From the NCBI GenBank assembly GCA_017536845.1, contig JAFWCP010000417.1:1-11014 (forward strand): a DNA stretch of 11,014 nucleotides, given 5' to 3'. Below are positions 1 through 5,590 of this stretch, piece after piece. Position numbers and translations under genes: made by a program. Under the pieces are notes generated by a model, which had not been told where the DNA came from, searched no databases, and worked only from the letters and a program-made list of their open reading frames with translations. This stretch comes from Solobacterium sp. (GTDB lineage: Bacteria > Bacillota_I > Bacilli_A > Erysipelotrichales > Erysipelotrichaceae). The stretch's first letter is position 1; the number at the start of each line of letters is the position of its first letter.

Positions 1-298
1 CCATCTCCTGAAAGTCCGCAGGGAGTTCTGCTTCCAGCAGGGTGCTGAAGCCGCTTTCGTCCGGCGTAAAGTCAAGCTGCAGCGGATCTTTTTCCAGCAG
101 GGCAAGAAATGCTCTGGCAGTCTCGTTGTCCTGCGGCTCCGGATAGAAGGAACGGTCGCTGAGGGTCATGGCAAGCTCGGCCACCGGCTGTATGGCATCA
201 GCCATATCTTCTTCTCTGGATGATGAGGCATTCCGGCAGCCGGCCAGCAGGCTGAGGCATATGGCCGGCAGCAGGAAGCGGATGTATTTTCCGATCAT
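1..298 (-). CDS. Lipoprotein, 5' part only; possible cyclophilin-like domain
   Basis: The gene runs off the left edge; only the first 99 codons are present. The start is the ATG at 298-296, chosen because a strong GGGAGGTGAA ribosome binding site lies 2 nt upstream of it on the minus strand. The protein opens with a lipoprotein signal: basic MIGKYIR, a hydrophobic stretch, then lipobox LAGC with Cys21 as the likely lipidated residue. It is therefore exported and membrane anchored. After a short polar linker, residues about 44-99 (NETARAFLALLEKDPLQLDF followed by a Leu-Pro motif, ELPADF) resemble from memory the start of small secreted cyclophilin-like domain proteins of Firmicutes, where a short strand is followed by DNxTAxAF and a Leu-Pro motif. 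That domain call is tentative because the body of the domain lies outside the window. The lipoprotein assignment is firm; the function is unknown. Confidence 0.75.
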   Translation of the reverse strand, partial: MIGKYIRFLLPAICLSLLAGCRNASSSREEDMADAIQPVAELAMTLSDRSFYPEPQDNETARAFLALLEKDPLQLDFTPDESGFSTLLEAELPADFQEM

Positions 299-302
299 AA
301 TT

Positions 303-309
303 CACCTCC
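303..309 (-). promoter_or_regulatory. Strong ribosome binding site for the left-edge lipoprotein
   Basis: On the minus strand the sequence reads GGGAGGTGAATTATG. It is a near-perfect anti-Shine-Dalgarno match directly ahead of the ATG at 298, and it fixes that start. Confidence 0.8.
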
Positions 310-312
310 CTG

Positions 313-338
313 GTCACAGGCATCTGATCAGCTGTGAC
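313..338. repeat. Dyad GTCACAG-12 nt-CTGTGAC in leader of lipoprotein gene
   Basis: Two 7-base arms that are exact reverse complements (313-319 and 332-338) flank 12 nt, which themselves contain the short palindrome CTGATCAG. The dyad lies between the proposed -10 (345-350) and the ribosome binding site, so it could be an operator or an RNA hairpin in the 5' leader. No specific regulator is recognisable. Confidence 0.5.
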
Positions 339-344
339 AGAATC

Positions 345-375
345 ATCTTACCACAGCAGAAAGAAAGCAAGACAA
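345..375 (-). promoter_or_regulatory. Probable promoter of the left-edge lipoprotein gene
   Basis: On the minus strand, TTGTCT (375-370) is followed after 19 nt by TAAGAT (350-345). The -10 is preceded by TGG, giving an extended -10 (TGGTAAGAT), which can compensate for the long spacer. It lies about 50 nt upstream of the start codon. Confidence 0.5.
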
Positions 376-440
376 TGATATGCTGTCTGTTACCGTAAAT
401 GTATTCATTTTCAGGTATTCCCTGAAAGATTTTCAGACTG

Positions 441-470
441 AAAAAGAAAAACAGCGCGTTCACGCTGTTT
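441..470 (-). terminator. Rho-independent terminator of the ThrH-like gene
   Basis: On the minus strand an 8-bp stem AAACAGCG/CGCTGTTT closes a 6-nt loop and runs into a T-rich tail (TTTTCTTTTT). It lies 12 nt beyond the stop of the phosphatase gene, so it ends that minus-strand transcript. A second short hairpin (CTGAAA/TTTCAG, 422-436) sits just downstream. Confidence 0.8.
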
Positions 471-481
471 TCAGGAATGGT

Positions 482-1081
482 TTACAGAGCTGCCTTGATG
501 GCGGCCAGCAGTTCGTCGTAGGTCTCAAAGGCCGGTACGTCGGGGTAGTCGGCTTTGATCTGGTCCGTGGTGCGGAACAGGAAGCCGGCTTTGGAAGCAA
601 GGATCATGTCAAGGTCGTTGAAGCTGTCGCCGGAGGCGATGGTTTCAAAGCCGATGGACTGCAGTGCCCTGACCGTTGTCAGCTTGGACTTTTCACAGCG
701 CATCGTGAAGTCGGTGATTTCGCCGTCGTCCTTGACGACCAGGGAATTGCATAATAAGGTAGGCCAGCCGAGCTTTTTCATCAGCGGTTTTGCAAACTGC
801 TCAAAAGTATCGGAGATGATGACGACCTGGGTCATCTCACGCAGGCTGTCCAGGAATTCCAGGGCACCGGGCAAAGGGTCGATGGTGGCGATGACGTTCT
901 GAATTTCCTTCAGGCCAAGGCCTCTGCTCTTCAAGAGGGCAAGACGCCATCTCATCAGTTTGTCGTAGTCCGGCTCATCCCGGGTTGTACGCCTGAGTTC
1001 GGGGATTCCGCTTGCTTCGGAGAAGGCGATCCAGATTTCCGGAACCAGGACACCTTCCAGATCAAGGCAGACAATTTTCAT
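482..1081 (-). CDS. thrH: ThrH-type HAD phosphatase: phosphoserine phosphatase / homoserine phosphotransferase family
   Basis: The 199-residue protein matches the ThrH family along its length (the Pseudomonas protein has about 205 residues). HAD motif I is CLDLEGV with nucleophile Asp7; the acid two residues on is Glu9, which from memory ThrH proteins also have. Motif II is IISDTF with Ser90, motif III is most likely Lys133 in EKSKL, and motif IV is GDSFND at 151-156 with metal-binding Asp. The conserved VPEIWIAF and TTRDEPDYD stretches of ThrH are present. Known members dephosphorylate phosphoserine and can pass the phosphate to homoserine, linking serine and threonine synthesis in the cytoplasm. 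No serine or threonine biosynthesis gene lies next to it, so the cellular substrate is inferred from family only. The start at 1081 has AAGGAG 9 nt upstream. The gene ends before a terminator at 441-470. It may be read alone or together with the minus-strand gene 78 nt upstream. Confidence 0.88.
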   Translation of the reverse strand: MKIVCLDLEGVLVPEIWIAFSEASGIPELRRTTRDEPDYDKLMRWRLALLKSRGLGLKEIQNVIATIDPLPGALEFLDSLREMTQVVIISDTFEQFAKPLMKKLGWPTLLCNSLVVKDDGEITDFTMRCEKSKLTTVRALQSIGFETIASGDSFNDLDMILASKAGFLFRTTDQIKADYPDVPAFETYDELLAAIKAAL

Positions 1082-1100
1082 GGTTGTTCTCCTTCTGTAT

Positions 1101-1117
1101 GATTACAAATGGTAATC
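1101..1117. promoter_or_regulatory. Perfect dyad GATTAC-5 nt-GTAATC over the phosphatase promoter
   Basis: Six-base arms 1101-1106 and 1112-1117 are exact reverse complements. The dyad overlaps the proposed -10 of the phosphatase gene and lies about 20 nt ahead of its start codon, the position of a repressor operator. I cannot name the regulator. Confidence 0.45.
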
Positions 1118-1137
1118 GGTTTTTCTGAAAATTGCAA
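1109..1137 (-). promoter_or_regulatory. Possible promoter of the ThrH-like gene
   Basis: On the minus strand TTGCAA (1137-1132) and TACCAT (1114-1109) are separated by 17 nt. Both hexamers are imperfect, but the spacing is ideal and the site lies in the 78-nt gap upstream of the gene. Confidence 0.35.
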
Positions 1138-1159
1138 TCATGATTTACTGAAACTGTTT

Positions 1160-1789
1160 TCAGGACAGGTGCCACAGCTGGCCGTCGGGCATGATCATGA
1201 TGTCTCCGGGCATGTTTTCCACGATGTTTCCGTCTGTGTCGCGGACGACGATGTCAACACGGTAGTCCGGATCTTCGACCCAGTGCATGAAGTACAGTTT
1301 TTCATCCCTGCGGAAGAAAAAGCTTTCCCTTTCGCCGGTGGGCACATGACGTACATCCGGCCAGAGCAGTTCCAGCCCGGTATCCGTCGGCCGTGACAAT
1401 GTCAGGGTTTCCCCATGCAGCATCAGGTTGACACAGTCATCCGGCAGCGTCAGGACGGTTTCTTCCCTGAGATCCTGTTTTCCGGGGTCAAAGGACATGA
1501 CGGCCAGGGTGTTCTTTTCAAAGTCAGCCACAAGAAAGAACAGGATGCCGCCGGTATGGATCGGCTCGGAATACCAGGTGTTGATACGCGGCTGCAAGGG
1601 TTCAAGAACCCTGCCGTCGGGATAGTGCACAAATACCAGCCGGCAGCCGGGATAGACATGCCGGTCTTCATAAATCTGTTTTGCTTCATCAAGGTCACCC
1701 GCATCATAGCGGCGGCCGAAATACCATTCGGACGTCCCGCAGGGAACGATGTTCAGCCAGCTGATGCCGTTGAGAAAGATATCCTTCAT
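1160..1789 (-). CDS. Conserved-looking cytoplasmic protein of unknown function
   Basis: The protein has 209 residues from the chosen start. The frame can be extended five codons upstream to an ATG at 1804, but the GGAGG ribosome binding site overlaps that codon and sits 8 nt ahead of the ATG at 1789, so MKDIFLNG is the better N-terminus. There is no signal peptide and no membrane segment. I do not recognise the family. The sequence is rich in short beta-strands and aromatic residues (WLNIVPCGTSEWYFG near the start; LFFLVADFE, SFFFRRDEKLYFMHW later) with turn motifs such as HYPDGR, DTDG and MPDGQ. This suggests an all-beta, propeller- or sandwich-like fold, which is inference. It lies 78 nt upstream of the phosphatase on the same strand with no U-tailed terminator between, so read-through is possible. 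It is divergent from the serpin gene. Confidence 0.75.
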   Translation of the reverse strand: MKDIFLNGISWLNIVPCGTSEWYFGRRYDAGDLDEAKQIYEDRHVYPGCRLVFVHYPDGRVLEPLQPRINTWYSEPIHTGGILFFLVADFEKNTLAVMSFDPGKQDLREETVLTLPDDCVNLMLHGETLTLSRPTDTGLELLWPDVRHVPTGERESFFFRRDEKLYFMHWVEDPDYRVDIVVRDTDGNIVENMPGDIMIMPDGQLWHLS

Positions 1790-1867
1790 CTGTTTTTCCT
1801 CCATGCAATATCATATACGAAACGAATACGGATTTGTGACGTCTGTATGGGTGTAAAGGAGATGAAT
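1790..1867. other. Divergent intergenic region between unknown gene and serpin
   Basis: This 78-nt spacer holds both ribosome binding sites: GGAGG for the minus-strand gene (about 1798-1802) and AAAGGAG at 1855-1861 for the serpin. I looked for sigma-A promoters in both directions. TATGAT-like and TATCAT-like hexamers are present, but none has a credible -35 at the right distance, so the promoters may start inside the neighbouring genes. Confidence 0.5.
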
Positions 1868-3220
1868 ATGATGAAGAAAACCATCTGTCTGTTACTTAGT
1901 GCATGTCTGCTGGCCGGCTGCAGCGCGGCGTCTGTTTCTCAGACACCGGGGCCGTCGGAAACAAGCGAGCACCACGAAACACCGCAGCCTGTCAATGCGA
2001 GTGACCCGTTGGTCCTTGTCAAAGCCGAACTGCCGGAAAAACAGGGCGAGGGGGAAGATTACCTGTATACCGATGCCTACTTTGAATGGCTGCAGAACTG
2101 GAATCAAAAAGCCCGGGAAGCCACAGAAGCAGCCGCAGCCACAATACCGTTTACGGCAGCCATGATCCAGGCCATCCAGGCCGGTGAAGAAAACAATGTC
2201 TGTGCGCCGCTGAACCTTTTTGAAGCCATGTCCATGCTGGCGGAAGTGACCGCCGGCAACACCCGCAAGGAAATCCTGGATGTGCTGGGAGTGTCCGACC
2301 TTGAAACCCTGAGGGCGGTCAACCAGAAAATCCTGACGGCCAACAGCGCCAATCTGCCGCATCTGGCCAGCCTGCCCGGCGCTTCCTTCTGGCTTGATGA
2401 CCATCACACATATCATGAAGACTGCCTGCAGGGGCTGGCGGATACGTACAAGGCGGATGCATATGCCGGCACCATGGGCTCTGAAAGCTATAATGAACTG
2501 CTGCGGCAGTGGCTCAATGACCATACCGGCGGGCTGCTCGGGGACAGTGTGAAGGAACAGAGCTTCCAGGACAGCACGGTGCTGGCCCTGGTAACATCCT
2601 TCTATCTGAAGGCAGGCTTTGTCCAGGCTTTTGACGAAGCACTCACCGACCGGCAGATGTTCCATGCCGCAACGGGGGATATTGAAGTGGATATGATGCA
2701 TCAGACAGAACGCATGCAGCTGGCAGGGGGTGACGGCTGGCAGGCGGTCGGCCTTGACCTGCAGGATAGCGGCATGTTATGGGCTGTGCTGCCGGCGGAA
2801 GGAAGTTCCGTAGAAGCATTGTCAGCGCATCAGGTGCTCAATACGCTGCAGAACGGGGAGAACCGCCGGTATGAAGAAGTGAGGCTTTCCTTGCCGAAGT
2901 TTGATGTTTCCGCTTCCGGCAGCTGGATCGAAACCTTTGAAACGCTCGGCATCCATGATGCCTTTGATGATCGGGCGGATTTCTCGCCTGTCTGCGATGA
3001 CCCGCTGTCGGTTGCTTCCATTACCCATGCCGCCCGTGTCAAGGCATATGAAACCGGCCTGGAGGCAGCTGCCTTTACGGTCATCATGACGGAAGAATCC
3101 GAGGCAATCCCGGATCCGGATCCGGTACAGTTTGTCGTTGACCGGCCGTTCCTGTTCCTGATCAGCGGGCATGACGGATCTGTGCTGTTTGCCGGCAATG
3201 TCCAGAATCCTGCTGGGTGA
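1868..3220 (+). CDS. Membrane-anchored serpin (serine/cysteine protease inhibitor family), lipoprotein
   Basis: The frame is open far upstream, but the real start is in the ATGAATATGATG cluster after AAAGGAG (1855-1861); 1868 gives a 6-nt spacing and 1871 is nearly as good. The product has 450 residues: a lipoprotein signal with lipobox LAGC (Cys18), a polar linker to about residue 65, then a full serpin domain. Serpin hallmarks are the NVCAPLNLFEAMSMLAEVTA helix, LRQWLNDHTGGLL, VRLSLPKFDV, the hinge YETGLEAAAF at 394-403, and the end DRPFLFLISGHDGSVLFAGN. If Glu395 is P17, the 17-residue rule puts P1 at Ser411 in MTEESEAIP. The loop is about three residues longer than in antitrypsin, so Thr408-Ile414 are all candidates. 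P14 is Leu and P9 is Phe, bulkier than usual, so inhibitory action is likely but not certain. Bacterial gut serpins are known to trap host or microbial proteases. This one would act on the outer face of the membrane. Confidence 0.92.
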   Translation: MMKKTICLLLSACLLAGCSAASVSQTPGPSETSEHHETPQPVNASDPLVLVKAELPEKQGEGEDYLYTDAYFEWLQNWNQKAREATEAAAATIPFTAAMIQAIQAGEENNVCAPLNLFEAMSMLAEVTAGNTRKEILDVLGVSDLETLRAVNQKILTANSANLPHLASLPGASFWLDDHHTYHEDCLQGLADTYKADAYAGTMGSESYNELLRQWLNDHTGGLLGDSVKEQSFQDSTVLALVTSFYLKAGFVQAFDEALTDRQMFHAATGDIEVDMMHQTERMQLAGGDGWQAVGLDLQDSGMLWAVLPAEGSSVEALSAHQVLNTLQNGENRRYEEVRLSLPKFDVSASGSWIETFETLGIHDAFDDRADFSPVCDDPLSVASITHAARVKAYETGLEAAAFTVIMTEESEAIPDPDPVQFVVDRPFLFLISGHDGSVLFAGNVQNPAG

Positions 3221-3234
3221 TCTGACGGCAGATC
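3219..3234 (+). repeat. Short hairpin GATCTG-ACGG-CAGATC at serpin stop codon
   Basis: A perfect 6-bp stem with a 4-nt loop begins inside the stop codon. It is a minor structure ahead of the main terminator and may protect the mRNA 3' end or be incidental. Confidence 0.4.
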
Positions 3235-3245
3235 TGATTTCCATG

Positions 3246-3272
3246 AACACTGTCCAGAAGGGCAGTGTTTTG
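3246..3272 (+). terminator. Probable terminator after the serpin gene
   Basis: A 10-bp stem (AACACTGTCC with GGGCAGTGTT, one G-T wobble) closes an AGAA tetraloop and is followed by a short T run (the last stem bases plus TT). The weak T tail means termination may be partial. Confidence 0.65.
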
Positions 3273-3334
3273 CATGTCGGGAGAATTCATTCAAACCAGA
3301 CGCAAGAAAAGCATTCAGCAGGATAAGAAAACGG

Positions 3335-3340
3335 TATAAT
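3335..3340 (+). promoter_or_regulatory. Consensus -10 box of the NagZ-like gene
   Basis: TATAAT lies 24 nt ahead of the start codon, giving a leader of roughly 17 nt. The -35 region at the right distance (about CATTCA) is poor, so the promoter may be weak or activator dependent. Ribosome binding site GAGGT is at 3350-3354. Confidence 0.5.
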
Positions 3341-3363
3341 GTTTGCCGTGAGGTAATGAAGTT

Positions 3364-5259
3364 ATGAAAAAGCTATTGTTTCCGCTGATCCTGTCTGTGG
3401 CTGCGGCGGGTCTGAACGGATGCAGCAGCCAGTCATCTGAAAGCATATATGATTCCACCATTTCCGTCGGCGAAGGTGAGGATGATACGATTGCCAATGA
3501 AACGGCAAGGGAAATCCTGGCTGAAATGAGCACGGCGGATAAGATCGCCCAGATGATGATGCCGCTGGTTTCATCATACGAACAAGAAAACATCAGCACC
3601 CTGCCGCAGGAAATTGCCGACCTGCTTAGGGAATACAGCTTCGGCGGCGTGATCATCAATGACAAAAGCTGCCAGGACAGCAGCCAGACGGCCCAGCTGG
3701 CCATTTCCATGCAGGAAGCATCAAAGGGCAGGGCAGATCTTTTCGTCGCCATTGACCAGGAAGGAGGCTATGTTACCCGGCTGGCCAACGGCACCCAGAT
3801 GCCCGGCGCCATGGCGTTAGGCGCCGCCAACGATACGGCAGCGGCAGAAGAAGCCGGCAGCCTGATCGGGGAAGAGCTCAACGCCCTGGCCATCAATGTC
3901 GATTTTGCGCCTTGTCTTGATCTTAACAGCAACCCCCTGAACCCGGTCATCGGCATCCGTTCCTATTCCGACGATCCTGAAAAAGCGGCTGCTCTTGGCG
4001 CATCCTTTGCCAGAGGCCTTAATGACAGCCATGTCATCGCCTGCTTCAAGCACTTCCCGGGCCATGGCGATACGGCTGTTGACAGCCATACCGGACTGCC
4101 CCTGCAGTCAGGAACCTATGAAGACCTTAAGAAATATGCTTTGATTCCGTTCCGGAAGAACCTTGCGGAAGCGGACATGGTCATGACCGCCCATATCTGC
4201 TTCCCGGATATCGAAACGGAACGGGCTGTTTCAGCATCAACCGGCGAAGAAATATATCTGCCGGCAACACTTTCAAAGACGATCATCACCGGCATCCTGC
4301 GCCATGACCTTGGCTTTGACGGAATCGTCATCACCGATGCGCTGGAAATGGATGCCATCGACGCTCATTTCGGACCGCTTGATGCGGCAAAACGGGCCAT
4401 TGATGCCGGCTGTGACATGCTGCTGCAGCCGATCGAATGCCAGAGCGCCCAGGGCCTGCAGGATCTGCGGGACATGATCGCTGCCCTGACGGAAGCGGTC
4501 GAACAGGGCGAGATTGCCATGGAACGGATCGACCAGTCGGTCCTGCGCATCCTGACGGTAAAGCAGAAATACGGCCTGCTGGATGTGCGGGAACGTTATA
4601 TCAATCCGGAAACAGTCGGCTCCAAAGCACACCATGACAAGGAATGGGACATTGCCCTGCAGGGTGTGACCCTTGTGAAAAACGAGGGTGTCCTGCCGCT
4701 GGAAAACCCGGGCAGGATCCTGTATCTGTGTCCGTATACCTCCCAGCTTGCCGCTGTAGAATATGCTTTGGACCATCTTGAGGGAAATGGTTTCGACATC
4801 CGGAAAATCACCTTCGCCGAAGCGGAATCCACAGATCAGCTGCGCGAGGCAGCGGCCGGGGCGGATACGGTGATTGCCGTGTCGTCGCTCTATGGCGCCG
4901 GTGAACTTGACCCGCGCACGGAAGAAGGGTACAACGGTGCCTGCATTGATGCCGCGATCGAAGCGGCCCATGAAAAAGGCGCCAGGGTCATTGTCATCAG
5001 CTCCCAGCTGCCGTATGACCTGGCCCGTTTCCAGGCGGCTGACGCCCTGCTGGCGGTCTATTCCGCAAGAGGCATTGCTGTTTACCCGGACTTTTCAAAA
5101 GAAACGCCGCAGTTTGGCCCGAATATCTCTGCCGGCCTGTATCAGCTCCTTGCCGGCCGGATACCTGAGGGCGCCTTGCCGGTTGCCATCCCGGCCATCG
5201 GGGAAGATTATACATATACCGATACCATCCTGTATCCTTCCGGCTTCAGCCTGAAATAA
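3364..5259 (+). CDS. nagZ: NagZ-type GH3 beta-N-acetylglucosaminidase, lipoprotein
   Basis: The 631-residue protein starts with a lipoprotein signal (lipobox LNGC, Cys20) and is predicted to sit on the outer membrane face of the cell. The GH3 barrel covers about residues 45-410: the IDQEGG substrate motif at 130-135, NVDFAPCLDLNSNP, then KHFPGHGDTAVDSH at 229-242. This last segment carries the Asp240-His242 pair that in NagZ enzymes is the acid/base dyad. The nucleophile is Asp325 in TDALEMDAI. The C-terminal alpha/beta/alpha domain (about 420-625) follows, and the total length matches the two-domain Bacillus subtilis NagZ (about 640). Known members remove non-reducing beta-1,4 GlcNAc from muropeptides; host glycan or chitin-derived GlcNAc are alternative substrates. 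No MurNAc recycling gene is adjacent. The start has GAGGT 9 nt upstream. The gene stands between two terminators, so it is probably monocistronic. Confidence 0.93.
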   Translation: MKKLLFPLILSVAAAGLNGCSSQSSESIYDSTISVGEGEDDTIANETAREILAEMSTADKIAQMMMPLVSSYEQENISTLPQEIADLLREYSFGGVIINDKSCQDSSQTAQLAISMQEASKGRADLFVAIDQEGGYVTRLANGTQMPGAMALGAANDTAAAEEAGSLIGEELNALAINVDFAPCLDLNSNPLNPVIGIRSYSDDPEKAAALGASFARGLNDSHVIACFKHFPGHGDTAVDSHTGLPLQSGTYEDLKKYALIPFRKNLAEADMVMTAHICFPDIETERAVSASTGEEIYLPATLSKTIITGILRHDLGFDGIVITDALEMDAIDAHFGPLDAAKRAIDAGCDMLLQPIECQSAQGLQDLRDMIAALTEAVEQGEIAMERIDQSVLRILTVKQKYGLLDVRERYINPETVGSKAHHDKEWDIALQGVTLVKNEGVLPLENPGRILYLCPYTSQLAAVEYALDHLEGNGFDIRKITFAEAESTDQLREAAAGADTVIAVSSLYGAGELDPRTEEGYNGACIDAAIEAAHEKGARVIVISSQLPYDLARFQAADALLAVYSARGIAVYPDFSKETPQFGPNISAGLYQLLAGRIPEGALPVAIPAIGEDYTYTDTILYPSGFSLK

Positions 5260-5269
5260 GCGTGAACAG

Positions 5270-5294
5270 ACGGACCATGAACGGTCCGTTTTTT
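5270..5294 (+). terminator. Strong rho-independent terminator after the NagZ-like gene
   Basis: A 7-bp GC-rich stem ACGGACC/GGTCCGT with a 6-nt loop is followed by six T residues, starting 11 nt after the stop codon. Confidence 0.9.
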
Positions 5295-5386
5295 CGTGGC
5301 TTTGCTTTCTTTGCAACAATCATGAAAAGGGCATATGCAACATGCACCAATGCCATAAAAAATTCATCAATATTACAGGTTTGGGT

Positions 5387-5415
5387 TTGACATGTCTGAT
5401 ATTGTCATGTATATT
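5387..5415 (+). promoter_or_regulatory. Near-consensus sigma-A promoter of the fructanase gene
   Basis: A perfect -35 TTGACA (5387-5392), a 17-nt spacer and -10 TATATT (5410-5415) predict a transcript start near 5422. The spacer holds repeated CATG-containing motifs (GACATGTC, TTGTCATG), and TGACA/TGTCA arms at 5388-5392 and 5403-5407 could be a further protein site. Such a strong core promoter would need repression when fructan is absent. Confidence 0.85.
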
Positions 5416-5426
5416 ACTGACAGCGA

Positions 5427-5442
5427 CATGAAACGTTACATG
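5427..5442. promoter_or_regulatory. LacI/GalR-type operator 1, palindrome around AACGTT
   Basis: CATGAAACGTTACATG is a 16-bp palindrome with one mismatched pair and a central CG. It begins about 5 nt after the predicted transcript start, a classic repressor position. Central-CG palindromes of this kind are typical of LacI-family regulators, which often control sucrose and fructan genes. It is not in the standard CcpA cre register. No regulator gene lies in the window. Confidence 0.65.
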
Positions 5443-5547
5443 ATAAATATGAGATTTTTGACTTCTGAAATAATATGAACGGCTAAATGTCCATCATGAG
5501 CGGCCGGATTCTGACGAGGACAGAAGAAATCTCAAAAAACAATCAAC

Positions 5548-5557
5548 GAAACGTTTC
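5548..5557. promoter_or_regulatory. Operator-like palindrome 2, GAAACGTTTC
   Basis: A perfect 10-bp palindrome shares the GAAACGTT core with operator 1, 118 nt downstream and about 34 nt ahead of the start codon. The pair would allow repressor looping or a transcription roadblock. It also only partly fits the CcpA cre consensus. Confidence 0.5.
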
Positions 5558-5590
5558 ACCGAAACATGAGCACAGAAAGGAAAGAAAGCA

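Larger units (their letters stand above)
5295..5590 (+). promoter_or_regulatory. Regulatory region of the fructanase gene
   Basis: This gene-free stretch of about 300 nt is clearly more AT-rich than its flanks. From 5295 to 5386 I see nothing specific. From 5387 it holds a strong promoter, a palindromic operator, a leader of about 165 nt with a second palindrome, and the ribosome binding site. No tRNA-like, attenuator-like or riboswitch-like fold is obvious in the leader. Confidence 0.7.

Noticed and set aside
1415..1867. N-terminal extension of the serpin frame to 601 codons
   Set aside because: The upstream part overlaps the minus-strand unknown gene, and the lipoprotein signal plus ribosome binding site place the start at 1868 or 1871.
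1892..2701. Minus-strand open frame of 269 codons across the serpin
   Set aside because: Antisense to a clear serpin domain; the translated composition is His, Gln and Arg rich as in a shadow frame.
4273..4971. Minus-strand open frame of 232 codons across the NagZ-like gene
   Set aside because: Antisense to conserved GH3 sequence including the nucleophile region; no domain or start signal.
5427..5442. Operator 1 read as a CcpA catabolite (cre) site
   Set aside because: The central CG fits, but in the cre register the outer TG and CA positions are shifted by one base, so a dedicated LacI-family regulator is the better reading.
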